NCBI GenBank assembly: GCA_045106955.1
Contig: JBGCFO010000022.1
Location: 1-39,790, forward strand
DNA from: JBGCFO01 sp045106955
Lineage (GTDB): Bacteria > Pseudomonadota > Alphaproteobacteria > Rickettsiales > Rickettsiaceae
Length of the DNA stretch: 39,790 nucleotides
Direction of reading: 5' to 3'
The notes beneath the pieces were generated by a model. The model worked only from the letters and a program-made list of their open reading frames with translations, searched no databases and was not told the DNA's origin. Shown here in pieces: positions 16,273 to 25,692 of this stretch (position 1 is its first letter; each line of letters opens with the position of its first letter). The translations under genes were made by a program, and so were the position numbers.

Positions 16273-16273
16273 A

Positions 16274-17611
16274 TTAAATGAACTCTTTAAGTTGTTTTAT
16301 ATGAGAAATTGAATTTATTAAATTGTTTTTATTATTTGAATTAAAACAAACAATTTTGTCAAATCCAAGTTTTTTTGATTCTTTTACGCGTAATTCAATT
16401 TGTGGAACACTACGTATCTCTCCTGACAAACCAATTTCTCCAAAAAATACTACATCATGTCCTATTGGTTTATTTACTGCAGCTGAGATAATAGCTGCAG
16501 CTACTGCAACATCAACAGCTGGGTCTGAAATCTTAAAACCATCTGCTATGGTAAGATATACTTCGTATGAAGACAAATTCAATCCAAAACGTGCATTTAA
16601 TACAGCCAAAATCATTGATAACCTGTTAATATCCCATCCAACTACAGATCTTCTCGGCATTGGCATGTTTGAATTAGTAATTAAACACTGGACTTCTATC
16701 AATAACGGCCTTGATCCTTCAATACCAGCAAATACAGCGCTACCACTTACATGATTTAACCTGTCTTGTAAGAACATCGCTCCAGGATTTGGTACTTCTA
16801 TCAAGCCAGATGCGGTCATTTCGAATATTCCGATTTCATTAGCTCCGCCAAATCTGTTTTTAATAGATCGTAATATACGAAAATGGTTATTACGATCACC
16901 TTCAAAATATAATACTGTATCTACAGCATGTTCTAGTAATTTTGGACCTGCAATTTGACCTTCTTTGTTAACATGGCACGCAAGAAGCAATGCAATATTG
17001 CTTTGCTTGGTGTAATTGATTAACATATGCGCTGCAGCTTTAATTTGTGAAACAGTTCCTGGAGTAGATCCAATCTCTTTTGTATATAAAGTTTGTATAG
17101 AATCTATAATCAATAATTTTATGTTTTGACCATTAACAGAAATTGTTGAGATAATATCTTCTACATTTGTTTCAGATAATGCCTGGATATTATTTTGCGT
17201 TACGTTTAACCTTATAGCTCTGAGTTTAATTTGCTCTAATGATTCTTCTCCAGTTACATAAAGGGCATTAATGTTATTTTTAGCTATATCAGACATAATC
17301 TGCAGCAGTAAAGTAGATTTACCTATGCCAGGATCGCCACCAATTAATACGACCGAAGCTTCTACTAATCCTCCGCCTAAAACTTTATTTAGCTCTTCAA
17401 TGCCAGTTGTAATGCGTTTTGGATTTTGTACATTATCATCCAAGGATTCAATTTGCTTTGGAACTCCAAGCATTGATGGTATTGGGCGATCACTATTCAC
17501 TAATTCTTCTTCTATAGTATCCCAAGACTTACATTGAGTGCATTGACCGGACCATTTGATAGTAATATAACCACAGTTACTACAACTAAACTGCTTTTTT
17601 CTCTTACTCAT
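16274..17611 (-). CDS. radA: DNA repair protein RadA
   Basis: RadA is a RecA-related, DnaB-like ATPase that drives branch migration in recombination and repair. It has the N-terminal C4 zinc finger (Cys10, Cys13, Cys24, Cys27), Walker A GGDPGIGKST at 91-100, and the RadA-specific KNRFG motif (IKNRFGGANEIGIFEM, near 255). It ends in a Lon-like domain (DGFKISDPAVDVAVAAAI). The 445-residue length is normal. It sits between birA (12-base gap) and ftsK (1-base gap), all on the minus strand, so the three are probably one transcript. Confidence 0.97.
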   Translation of the reverse strand: MSKRKKQFSCSNCGYITIKWSGQCTQCKSWDTIEEELVNSDRPIPSMLGVPKQIESLDDNVQNPKRITTGIEELNKVLGGGLVEASVVLIGGDPGIGKSTLLLQIMSDIAKNNINALYVTGEESLEQIKLRAIRLNVTQNNIQALSETNVEDIISTISVNGQNIKLLIIDSIQTLYTKEIGSTPGTVSQIKAAAHMLINYTKQSNIALLLACHVNKEGQIAGPKLLEHAVDTVLYFEGDRNNHFRILRSIKNRFGGANEIGIFEMTASGLIEVPNPGAMFLQDRLNHVSGSAVFAGIEGSRPLLIEVQCLITNSNMPMPRRSVVGWDINRLSMILAVLNARFGLNLSSYEVYLTIADGFKISDPAVDVAVAAAIISAAVNKPIGHDVVFFGEIGLSGEIRSVPQIELRVKESKKLGFDKIVCFNSNNKNNLINSISHIKQLKEFI

Positions 17612-17623
17612 TTCATCATTATT

Positions 17624-18382
17624 TTATACTAATAACGATACTTGGGCGCTATTAAATACCATTACATTATTGTCATCAGATTTTCGTAGAAGTAAATTAC
17701 CTTCATCATCTATACCGCAAAAAGCACCAGCAATGTTATTAACATTGTCATTTACTATTAACATTGTATCTAATTTATAAGATCTTTGCATCCAATATGA
17801 TTTGATTTGATCAAATCCTGCAAATTGCCAAATAGATAAGTATTTCGCAAATGAATGCATAAATAAATCTAACATATCGAAATTATTGATTGATATATTT
17901 TCTTTCAATAAGCTTGTAGTAGCTTGATCAATTTCAGGGTGCTTTGCCAGATTAGCTCCAAGGCCTATGAGAGTGTAGTTTTGATTATTATGTTTGATTG
18001 ATTCTATTAATATTCCAGAGACTTTATTACCATTGATGAGTAAATCATTTGGCCATTTCAGTTTAATATCTATTGTGATTTTACGGTTTTGAGCAAGATA
18101 TACAATCGCATCGTATAATGCAATAGAGCTGAGAAATGATAATTGCTGGGCTTGATTTACTTTGATATCTCCACATAACAATATAGTGCAATACAAATTT
18201 CCAATATCAGAAATCCATTCTTTACCTCGCCTTCCACGACCTGAGATTTGTTGGTCAGCAATTATTACACAATCATCATTTCCAAGACCGTTACTAATTA
18301 GACGTTTAGCTTCATCATTTGTGCTGTCTATTTGGTTGAATATCAACAGATGATATTCATCAATCCAGGTTGAATTAATCAT
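17624..18382 (-). CDS. birA: Biotin--[acetyl-CoA-carboxylase] ligase
   Basis: Attaches biotin to the carrier subunit of acetyl-CoA carboxylase. The biotin/ATP loop GRGRRGKEW is at 48-56, KWPNDLLINGNKVSGILIE follows near 108-126, and a short C-terminal SH3-like domain ends the protein. At 252 residues it lacks the N-terminal helix-turn-helix of E. coli BirA, so it is a ligase only and not a repressor. The ATG shares a base with the nuoN stop (TAATG), so translation is probably coupled; nuoN followed by birA is a common alphaproteobacterial order. Confidence 0.95.
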   Translation of the reverse strand: MINSTWIDEYHLLIFNQIDSTNDEAKRLISNGLGNDDCVIIADQQISGRGRRGKEWISDIGNLYCTILLCGDIKVNQAQQLSFLSSIALYDAIVYLAQNRKITIDIKLKWPNDLLINGNKVSGILIESIKHNNQNYTLIGLGANLAKHPEIDQATTSLLKENISINNFDMLDLFMHSFAKYLSIWQFAGFDQIKSYWMQRSYKLDTMLIVNDNVNNIAGAFCGIDDEGNLLLRKSDDNNVMVFNSAQVSLLV

Positions 18383-19779
18383 TAATTATTAAAGATAAAT
18401 ATGCAAAAGAATAATATAAAGCTTATAGTTGTTATAGTGATAAACAATAAAGCTTTTTGTGTAGAGATGATATTAATTGGCTCTGAAGGTTCAATAAAAC
18501 ACATATATTTAATTATTTTTAAATAATAATACGCAGATACAATGCTTCCGCACAAAGCAATTATTGTTAGTATATACTCTCCAGAAAGAATAGCGTGATA
18601 AAATATATAATATTTACCAAAAAATCCAGCTAATGGAGGAATTCCGATTAATGAGAACATTATTATTATTATAGCTGCTGCTATTGCCTTTCTTTCGGAT
18701 AATACACCTTTTATATCTTGGAAGGTAGCATCATTAGATTTTTGTCCAAGCAATGCCACTAGACAAGCAAAAAAACCTAAAATTGTAATGGCATATATAA
18801 GCAAATATAACACAGCAGCGTTATACCCTCCTTGAGTATTTAAGGAAACCCCCATTAGTACATATCCAATACTTAATATGCTGCTATATCCAAGAAGCCT
18901 TTTAATTGATTTTTGTCTAATTGCACCGATTGCACCAACTAATATAGATAAAATTGCCATATCTTTGATTAAATTTGAGGTAATGAGCTCATAATCACCA
19001 ATAACAAAATAAATTAAGTTTAACAAAACAATTAAAGCGCCAAATTTTTGACTGGTTGCAAAATATGACACTGAATAAATAGGCGCTCCTTCATAGACAT
19101 CTGGTGTCCAAAAATGAAATGGAGCTGCAGATAGTTTAAAGAATATCATGCTAAGCATTAGTACAAACCCAATAACAATGCCAAATGTAAAGTTACCTTC
19201 TTGCATAACAATATTGATTGAGTGAAATTCAATTGTTCCAGTAAATCCGTAAATGAAAGATATTCCAAGCAAGCCAATGCAGCTAAATAAACCACCAAGG
19301 GTAAAATATTTGACAGCAGCTTCAGATGATTTTGAATTATTTGTATTAAATGCTGATAATGCATATCCAGTTAGCGCTTGCAACTCTAAGGCGACGAATA
19401 GCAATAAGAAATTTCGTGCAGAAATAGCAACAAATATTCCAACGACAGAAAGGAATAATAATGTAACAAATTCTATTTTTAGCTTGAGCTTAGCAATATT
19501 ACAAAAATGATAATATATAGCAAGTGACGCTGTTGAGCAGATCAATATAAATGATTTAGCCATTATAAGTATTGGCGTTATTTGAAAGCTATTTATAAAT
19601 CCAATACCAGACATTTGGAACGATTGCATCATGACAATAGCTAAAATAGCGCAAAAAATCACTGCAATAATATAAATAATTTTTGTATACTTATTACAAA
19701 AAGAAGACAAGAGTTGAAATAAAAATGCTCCTGATATTAAGCATAATTCTGGCAAAAGAATATTAAATTGTCCTAACAT
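18382..19779 (-). CDS. nuoN: NADH-quinone oxidoreductase subunit N
   Basis: NuoN is one of three antiporter-like proton-pumping subunits of complex I in the inner membrane. It is almost wholly hydrophobic (about 14 helices). It carries the conserved LFVALELQALTGYAL segment with the helix-5 Glu and the central KLSAAPFHFWTPDVYEGAP motif, followed by GQKSIKRLLGYSS-like sequence (QKSIKRLLGYSSILSIGY). I start it at ATG 19779. This has an AGAGGA Shine-Dalgarno sequence seven bases upstream and begins MLGQFNILLPELCL as in homologues. An earlier ATG at 19800 would overlap nuoM by 17 bases. It is the last of the nuoIJKLMN genes. Confidence 0.96.
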   Translation of the reverse strand: MLGQFNILLPELCLISGAFLFQLLSSFCNKYTKIIYIIAVIFCAILAIVMMQSFQMSGIGFINSFQITPILIMAKSFILICSTASLAIYYHFCNIAKLKLKIEFVTLLFLSVVGIFVAISARNFLLLFVALELQALTGYALSAFNTNNSKSSEAAVKYFTLGGLFSCIGLLGISFIYGFTGTIEFHSINIVMQEGNFTFGIVIGFVLMLSMIFFKLSAAPFHFWTPDVYEGAPIYSVSYFATSQKFGALIVLLNLIYFVIGDYELITSNLIKDMAILSILVGAIGAIRQKSIKRLLGYSSILSIGYVLMGVSLNTQGGYNAAVLYLLIYAITILGFFACLVALLGQKSNDATFQDIKGVLSERKAIAAAIIIIMFSLIGIPPLAGFFGKYYIFYHAILSGEYILTIIALCGSIVSAYYYLKIIKYMCFIEPSEPINIISTQKALLFITITTISFILFFCIFIFNN

Positions 19780-19783
19780 ATAT

Positions 19784-21289
19784 TCATCCTCTGTAATCAT
19801 TCATAACATTGTATATATCTGATATTTTTATAGTAGATGAATTGATTATATCTAGTATTGAGTTAGGGCAAATTCCAAAATAAATTATCATAATAGCTAG
19901 AGTCAGTAATGGTATAAATTCATATGGCCTTAAATCCGAGAATCTTAATATTTCTGGATCTTCGACCTTTCCTAGCATTATATTTTTATATAAAGTTAGC
20001 ATATATATAGCTCCCAATATAATTCCAAAAGAAATGCAGATTGCAGCTACACTGTTAGCTTTGAATATACCAACAATACTCATAAACTCACCAATAAATC
20101 CACTAGTTGCAGGCAAGCCAATTGAACCTAACATTATTATCATGAATAATACTGATAGCTTAGGCATTGTATCAGCCACCCCGCCATATTTGTTAATTTC
20201 TTTTGTATGATGTCGCTCATAGAGCATTCCAACTATTAAGAACAAAGCGGATGAGATTAAACCATGGCTAATCATTTGGAATATTGCTCCATTAATGCCA
20301 GATATCTTTAAACTGAATATTCCGCCAGTGACATATCCCATATGAGCAATAGATGAATATGCAATCATTTTTTTCATGTCTGTTTGTTCTAATGCAACAA
20401 ATGACGCATAGATCACAGATATGACGCTTAAGATTAATACGTAATTTTGAAATTCAAAAGAAGCTTCTGGCAGCATAGGAAGGGAGACTCGCAAAAACGC
20501 ATATGCTCCAATTTTAAGTAATATACCAGCAAGAATTACAGATCCAGCTGTAGGAGCCTGAACGTGAGCATCAGGAAGCCAAGTGTGAAAGGGAGGCATT
20601 GGAACTTTAATTGCAAATGCAATAAAAGTTATGATCCACAGGATTTTTTGAATATCAATATTAAGGTTTGGCATCATATAAGTTAGATATAACATGTCAA
20701 AACTATTGAATTCTATGTAAGCAAAAATTAAAAACGCCAAGAATAATACAGAGCCAGTGAAAGTGTAGATAAAGAATTTTACAGTTGCATATAACTTGTT
20801 TTCTCCTCCCCAAATTCCTATGATAATATACATTGGAATTAATATAGCTTCGAAGAAGAAATAAAATAATAGCAAATTAATTGAACTAAACACTCCTATG
20901 CAAAAACTTTCTAGCAATAAAAAGCATACTATAAATTCTTTCACATATTTCTTGATAGTAAAAGCACTTGAAATAATACAAATTAAAGTAAGAAGAGCTG
21001 TTAAGAATACAAAAAATATAGAAATACCATCCACTCCAAGCTGAAAAGCAAGTCCAATTGAGTATATCCAATTATAATATTCTACAAATTGATATTGAGA
21101 ATTAGAATAATTAAATTGTATCAGTAGGTATATAGTTGCAATAAGAGTGAGAATGCTACTTAGGATTGCAACATACATAGCGTATATTTGCTTATGTTGT
21201 GAAGAGCTATATCCTATGCCAAACATTATATATAAAGCGCTCAAGAGAGGCATCGCTATAGTTATTGATAAGATTGGTAATTCCAGCAT
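19784..21289 (-). CDS. nuoM: NADH-quinone oxidoreductase subunit M
   Basis: NuoM is the second antiporter-like proton-pumping subunit of complex I. Among about 14 membrane helices are FFFEAILIPMYIIIGIWGG with the key helix-5 Glu, KVPMPPFHTWLPDAHVQAPT, and TDMKKMIAYSSIAHMGYV. All are highly conserved in NuoM. The 501-residue length is normal. ATG 21289 has AAGG seven bases upstream and lies 9 bases after the nuoL stop. Genes on both sides are complex I subunits in the standard order. Confidence 0.97.
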   Translation of the reverse strand: MLELPILSITIAMPLLSALYIMFGIGYSSSQHKQIYAMYVAILSSILTLIATIYLLIQFNYSNSQYQFVEYYNWIYSIGLAFQLGVDGISIFFVFLTALLTLICIISSAFTIKKYVKEFIVCFLLLESFCIGVFSSINLLLFYFFFEAILIPMYIIIGIWGGENKLYATVKFFIYTFTGSVLFLAFLIFAYIEFNSFDMLYLTYMMPNLNIDIQKILWIITFIAFAIKVPMPPFHTWLPDAHVQAPTAGSVILAGILLKIGAYAFLRVSLPMLPEASFEFQNYVLILSVISVIYASFVALEQTDMKKMIAYSSIAHMGYVTGGIFSLKISGINGAIFQMISHGLISSALFLIVGMLYERHHTKEINKYGGVADTMPKLSVLFMIIMLGSIGLPATSGFIGEFMSIVGIFKANSVAAICISFGIILGAIYMLTLYKNIMLGKVEDPEILRFSDLRPYEFIPLLTLAIMIIYFGICPNSILDIINSSTIKISDIYNVMNDYRG

Positions 21290-21298
21290 CTTTAAACC

Positions 21299-23203
21299 TT
21301 ATTGATAAAAAATAACAGCGAGATAGGCTATGCAACCCAATAATGCAACGCTAGAAGCAAGTACATAATTTGTAATATAACCAGTTTGGATATTAGTTAC
21401 AATAGATGATGTATTTTTTGTTAATTTTATTAGACCATGCACTATAAAATCATCAATAAATTTTTGATCAAATAACCGTGAGGTACGAGTTAACCAAAAT
21501 AATGGCTTGATTATTACTGCATTATATAGCTCATCAAAATAATATTTGCGTTTTAACAATAAATATATAGGCCCAAAAAGTTTTGATACAAAATTATAGT
21601 TAGAATTTCTATAAATGCATAGAGCAATGATAATCCCAATTAATCCAGCAATCATTGGCAAATATTTTATTAATATTTCATCTATATGAACGTGTGTAGC
21701 ATTGGCATAGAAAATAGCATTTCCAAAATATCCAGTTTGAGATTCTATATTGATACAATATACGCCAATCATACCAGCGAAAATAGATCCAAAAACCAAA
21801 GCGATTAAAGGTAAGTTCATGATTCGAGGCATTTCATGAGCATGATTTAGAGTATTGCTTTTCCCGTGGAATACTAATAGAATTATTTTCATTGAATAAA
21901 TAGCCGTTAGGACTGCTACAAGCACGCTAATATGATAAAAGATCATATGATTACTTGAATAAATAGATTCTAATATAAAATCTTTAGAGTAATAACCTGC
22001 AAAAGGAAAAATCCCTATAATAGCCAATGATCCTATCCAAAAATTGATATATGTTATAGGCATTTTTTTAAATAAACCTCCCATTTTAAATATATCTTGT
22101 TCATCATTGCATGCATGAATGACATTTCCAGCTGATAAAAATAATAAAGCCTTGAAGAATGCATGAGTAGCTAAATGAAACATTGCTCCATTGTACGATG
22201 ATATACCGCAAGCCATAAACATATAACCAAGCTGGCTGCATGTAGAATAAGCAATGATTTTTTTGATATCGCTTTGCACAATAGCTATTGTTGCTGCCAT
22301 AGCGCAGGTCAAGGCCCCTATGATCAATATAATATCTAGAATATATCTGCTATGTTCAAATAAATAAGAACATCTTGTAATTAAAAACACGCCAGCTGTG
22401 ACCATTGTAGCTGCATGTATCAAGGCTGACACTGGCGTTGGACCCTCCATAGCATCTGGAAGCCATATATGTAATCCAATCTGAGCAGATTTACCCATAC
22501 ATCCAATAAATAGTAACAACAATATTACATCCAATAATACCCATTGGGAACCTAAAATATCTATTGTAATTAATGATAGAGAAGTAGATTTTGCAAATAC
22601 TGAATGAAAATCTAATGCGTTAGTGTAATATGCAATTATAATAATGCCAATAATAAATGCTATATCAGCGACTCTATTAGTCATAAATGCTTTAATTGCA
22701 GCTTTATTTGCAGATTCCTTATGATACCAATATCCAATTAGTAAATACGAACAAAGCCCTACACCCTCCCATCCGAAGAATAATTGTATGAAGTTATCAG
22801 AAGCAACTAACATTAGCATGAAAAAGGTAAATAATGACAAAAATGAGAGAAACTTTTGTATATTTTCTCCATTCATATAGCCAATTGAATATATGTGCAC
22901 TACTGTTGAAACAATTGTTACAACAACAAACATTATTGCAGTTAATTGATCAAAATAAATTGCCCAGTAAATTTGGATTGAATCAAAATTTATCCATTTC
23001 ATCAATTTTAAATGGTATATATTTGCATCTTTGGTAATTAAATAAAATGCATAAACTGCGATACAAGAGCTAATGATCATCGCAATTGAAGTTAGGTATT
23101 TTGTAAATACTATACAGCGTTGATATAATAGTAAGCCATTGGTTATACTTAATAACAAAGGTAAAAACACTATGATATTCAATAATATTTGCATACTATT
23201 CAT
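21299..23203 (-). CDS. nuoL: NADH-quinone oxidoreductase subunit L
   Basis: NuoL is the distal proton-pumping subunit of complex I. It has the FFGWEGVGLCSYLLIGYW motif with the helix-5 Glu, IGLHIWLPDAMEGPTPVSAL, and SDIKKIIAYSTCSQLGYM. The C-terminal extension after residue 500 includes the long amphipathic arm region typical of NuoL (LLKRKYYFDELYNAVIIKPL). The 634-residue length is normal. The ATG overlaps the nuoK stop, so translation is likely coupled; ATG 23194 is a possible alternative start. Confidence 0.97.
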   Translation of the reverse strand: MNSMQILLNIIVFLPLLLSITNGLLLYQRCIVFTKYLTSIAMIISSCIAVYAFYLITKDANIYHLKLMKWINFDSIQIYWAIYFDQLTAIMFVVVTIVSTVVHIYSIGYMNGENIQKFLSFLSLFTFFMLMLVASDNFIQLFFGWEGVGLCSYLLIGYWYHKESANKAAIKAFMTNRVADIAFIIGIIIIAYYTNALDFHSVFAKSTSLSLITIDILGSQWVLLDVILLLLFIGCMGKSAQIGLHIWLPDAMEGPTPVSALIHAATMVTAGVFLITRCSYLFEHSRYILDIILIIGALTCAMAATIAIVQSDIKKIIAYSTCSQLGYMFMACGISSYNGAMFHLATHAFFKALLFLSAGNVIHACNDEQDIFKMGGLFKKMPITYINFWIGSLAIIGIFPFAGYYSKDFILESIYSSNHMIFYHISVLVAVLTAIYSMKIILLVFHGKSNTLNHAHEMPRIMNLPLIALVFGSIFAGMIGVYCINIESQTGYFGNAIFYANATHVHIDEILIKYLPMIAGLIGIIIALCIYRNSNYNFVSKLFGPIYLLLKRKYYFDELYNAVIIKPLFWLTRTSRLFDQKFIDDFIVHGLIKLTKNTSSIVTNIQTGYITNYVLASSVALLGCIAYLAVIFYQ

Positions 23204-23517
23204 CCTTTAAGTTGATTGATCGATGATAAATCCATGGACGATTTATTTCTAAAATGAACGATAATTATTGCAAGGCCAATTGCAGTTTCGGCAGCTGCGA
23301 TAGCAAGAACACAAAGAGCAAAGATTTGACCAGAAAGCTCGTGTAAATAAGACGAAAAAGCAACAAAATTAATGTTGACAGAAAGTAGCATTAATTCAAT
23401 TGAAAGCAATATATTGATTAGATTGCGGCCTTTGATAAATATTCCAGCAATTCCTATAGCAAACAACATAGAAGAAACTACTAAGTAATGTTCTATTGAT
23501 ATGTTAGTTATCGTCAT
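23200..23517 (-). CDS. nuoK: NADH-quinone oxidoreductase subunit K
   Basis: NuoK is a small three-helix subunit (105 residues) in the complex I membrane arm, related to MrpC antiporter subunits. Both conserved membrane Glu residues are present, in SIELMLLSVNINF (helix 2) and LAIAAAETAIGLAI (helix 3). Start ATG 23517 overlaps the end of nuoJ by 14 bases, and its stop overlaps the start of nuoL. Confidence 0.97.
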   Translation of the reverse strand: MTITNISIEHYLVVSSMLFAIGIAGIFIKGRNLINILLSIELMLLSVNINFVAFSSYLHELSGQIFALCVLAIAAAETAIGLAIIIVHFRNKSSMDLSSINQLKG

Positions 23518-24130
23518 AATGCAAATCCTTTATACCCTCTTTATATTTAGGTTTAGTGATCACCAGTGAATTATCTTTTGATTTTGAAAGTTGGTCAGCT
23601 ATATTTTGACGCTTAATAGATTTTACATTTCCTCTCATTGTAAGAGTGATACATGAAATCATTGCAACAAACAAAACTAACCCAATTACATGAAATGGTA
23701 ATATCATATCTGTGTATAAGATCTTACCTATAGCGTTTGTATTTGAGACTTCAGGATTTACTAAAAACCCTGGTGAATTAGATATATTTATAGAAAAATC
23801 TGGAGCAAAAATTATCAATAGCAATTCACATAATACAGCTAGTCCAATGAAGGAAGATAAGCCAATATTATGTTGAATTTTATCATGCAATGAAACTAGT
23901 TTCATATCAAACATCATTAGTACAAACAAGAATAATACAGCAACAGCGCCAACATAAACAATTATTAATATCATTGCTAAAAATTCCGCTCCAATTAATA
24001 ACATCAATCCAGCAGCATTGCATAATGCAAATATTAGATATAAAACAGAATGCACAGTATTTCGGCTGATTATTACTCCAATGCTAGCTAAAATCATCAA
24101 TATAGAAAAGAAATAAAAAAATATGAACAT
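23504..24130 (-). CDS. nuoJ: NADH-quinone oxidoreductase subunit J
   Basis: NuoJ is a five-helix membrane subunit of complex I near the quinone channel. The conserved third helix reads IIVYVGAVAVLFLFVLMM, preceded by NTVHSVLYLIFALCNAAG in helix 2. At 208 residues it has normal length, with a charged C-terminal tail (KPKYKEGIKDLHYDDN). It lies 8 bases after the nuoI stop and overlaps nuoK. Confidence 0.97.
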   Translation of the reverse strand: MFIFFYFFSILMILASIGVIISRNTVHSVLYLIFALCNAAGLMLLIGAEFLAMILIIVYVGAVAVLFLFVLMMFDMKLVSLHDKIQHNIGLSSFIGLAVLCELLLIIFAPDFSINISNSPGFLVNPEVSNTNAIGKILYTDMILPFHVIGLVLFVAMISCITLTMRGNVKSIKRQNIADQLSKSKDNSLVITKPKYKEGIKDLHYDDN

Positions 24131-24138
24131 TATGTATT

Positions 24139-24621
24139 TTATTTATATTGATATTCTTTTTCTATATTATTCTTCAATTGCTTTTCCCAAATATCGCCAT
24201 TTTTGAGTAATTTTTCTTTATCATAATACAATGTTTTACGATTCTCGGCTGCAAACTCTAAATTTGGACCTTCAACTATTGCATCAACAGGACATGCTTC
24301 TTGACATAAACCGCAATAAATGCATTTAGTCATATCAATGTCATATCTAGTTGCTCTACGAGTACCGTTGTCAGCGATATCAGCCTCTATAACAATAGCT
24401 TGCGCAGGGCAAACAGCTTCGCATAATTTACATGCAATACAACGCTCTTCTCCATTTTCATATCTTCTTAAAGCATGCTCTCCTTTAAATCTAGAGCTAA
24501 TTTTGCTTTTTTCGTATGGATAGTTAATTGTCACTTTCTTCTTAAATAAATAAGTAAGGGTTAATGACATTCCCTTTACAATCTCAAACAATATGAAAGA
24601 CTTTACATATTTTTTAAACAC
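24139..24621 (-). CDS. nuoI: NADH-quinone oxidoreductase subunit I (two [4Fe-4S] clusters)
   Basis: NuoI carries clusters N6a and N6b that hand electrons to the quinone site. Two classic ferredoxin motifs are present: CIACKLCEAVCP (Cys61, 64, 67, 71) and CIYCGLCQEACP (Cys100, 103, 106, 110). The start is GTG 24621, which gives the N-terminus MFKKYVKSFILFEIVKGM as in rickettsial NuoI; the next ATG would cut off this membrane-associated helix. It is the first gene of nuoIJKLMN here. The usual upstream gene nuoH is not adjacent: a small orphan gene and an IS5 relic lie there instead, so the remaining nuo genes must be elsewhere. Confidence 0.97.
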   Translation of the reverse strand: MFKKYVKSFILFEIVKGMSLTLTYLFKKKVTINYPYEKSKISSRFKGEHALRRYENGEERCIACKLCEAVCPAQAIVIEADIADNGTRRATRYDIDMTKCIYCGLCQEACPVDAIVEGPNLEFAAENRKTLYYDKEKLLKNGDIWEKQLKNNIEKEYQYK

Positions 24622-24780
24622 GAAATTATCTTATAAGCAATAATAAATCACATTGTAATTTTAGTCATTAAATAATTATAAGTAAAGGAGTAGATAATAT
24701 AGAACTCTAAATTTTTGTCTCTTGAAGCATTGTTTTTATAAAAAAATTCAGTATTAACGCAAAAGTTTAGCAGTAGAAAT

Positions 24781-24809
24781 TTGACAAAATTTGACGGTTT
24801 ATATAAAAT
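24781..24809 (+). promoter_or_regulatory. Sigma70-like promoter for the small gene at 24847
   Basis: A perfect -35 box TTGACA (24781-24786), a 17-base spacer and a -10 box TAAAAT (24804-24809, one mismatch) stand about 38 bases before the ATG at 24847. The match is far better than expected by chance for a single site even in AT-rich DNA, and the direction fits the gene. Confidence 0.6.
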
Positions 24810-24846
24810 TTGAAATTAGAAATGCATTTTTAAGATAAAACATACT

Positions 24847-25065
24847 ATGACTAAAGCTAAAACAGCATCTAGAAATAATCCGGAATCTAGAAAAAGGCAG
24901 GCGGATTTTTTATATAATACTAAAAAAGTAAAACCAGTAAAATTAGTTATTGAAGGCCTAAGTTTTTTTAGCGCTGAATATGACGATGGATCAGGCTTGG
25001 TAACAGATTCAAATGATCAGCCATTACATTGGCACATAGTCCGAAATTTATGCACAAGATCTTAA
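24847..25065 (+). CDS. Small basic orphan protein, 72 residues
   Basis: I do not recognise it with certainty. It begins MTKAKTASRNNPESRKRQAD and stays basic through KKVKPVKLVIEG. It then has a short hydrophobic/acidic part (FFSAEYDDGSGLVTD) and SNDQPLHWHIVRNL near the end. The composition suits a small soluble, possibly nucleic-acid-binding protein. It stands alone on the plus strand between minus-strand nuoI and the IS5 relic, behind a good promoter. The C-terminus may have been changed by the nearby IS insertion. The promoter and the non-repetitive sequence argue for a real gene. Confidence 0.55.
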   Translation: MTKAKTASRNNPESRKRQADFLYNTKKVKPVKLVIEGLSFFSAEYDDGSGLVTDSNDQPLHWHIVRNLCTRS

Positions 25066-25146
25066 CAATTGAATTAGTTTGTAGCTCAAATTTATTGATA
25101 GAATTTGGCGTTCATTTGATACAGGTAAGATAAAAATAATTAATAA

Positions 25147-25687
25147 ATTAATGTTATTATTTATTATGTAGCATTCAATCTTATCTCAAATTTGGAGAGA
25201 TTTGCTAGAAGAATACGGCAATTGGCATACAATATAGCCTTTGTCGATGTCTCTATTGTTCCATTTCATAGGCACAGAGGAGGAGCTTTAAAAAAAAGAA
25301 TGGAGAGCCAATTACAAGACTGTAAGGGCTTTGAGATTCCTTGAGAAAGAACTGCCTTGGGATAAAATAAAACATCTAGTAGCAGATAAAGGTTATGATA
25401 TTTCAAATGCTAGAAAAATCATTAAATCATATGATGTCACTCCTGCAATACCATTTAAAGGAATTTATGCGTCCAAAGCGTTCCTTAGTTTCATTGCTCT
25501 TGCCATCGCTAAGTGTTACAACATAGTTATCGTAAAACTAATAATTTTATCAGGGAATATATTTTTCCAGGCGGTGGTATGCTGCCTTCTCCAAAAAAAG
25601 TTTCAGGAAGAATCAGAAAATGCTAGTTTAGAGGTCAATGAAATGTTTCATTTTGGAAAAGATTATGCAATTACTTTTGATAAATAG
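25147..25687 (+). pseudogene. IS5-family transposase relic, frameshifted and internally deleted
   Basis: Pieces of a DDE transposase of the IS5 family appear in order but in different frames. In one frame the piece at 25187-25236 reads QIWRDLLEEYGNWHTI. At about 25228-25320, one frame over, VDVSIVPFHRHRGGALKK holds the first catalytic Asp. From 25331, back in the first frame, PWDKIKHLVADKGYD holds the second. Right after TPAIPFKG the sequence jumps to YASKAFLSFIALAIAKCYN, which in intact IS5 proteins is the C-terminal part, so the stretch with the catalytic Glu has been deleted. It is therefore dead. No terminal inverted repeats were found. It lies where one would look for the genes upstream of nuoI. 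Confidence 0.8.
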
Positions 25688-25692
25688 ATAAA

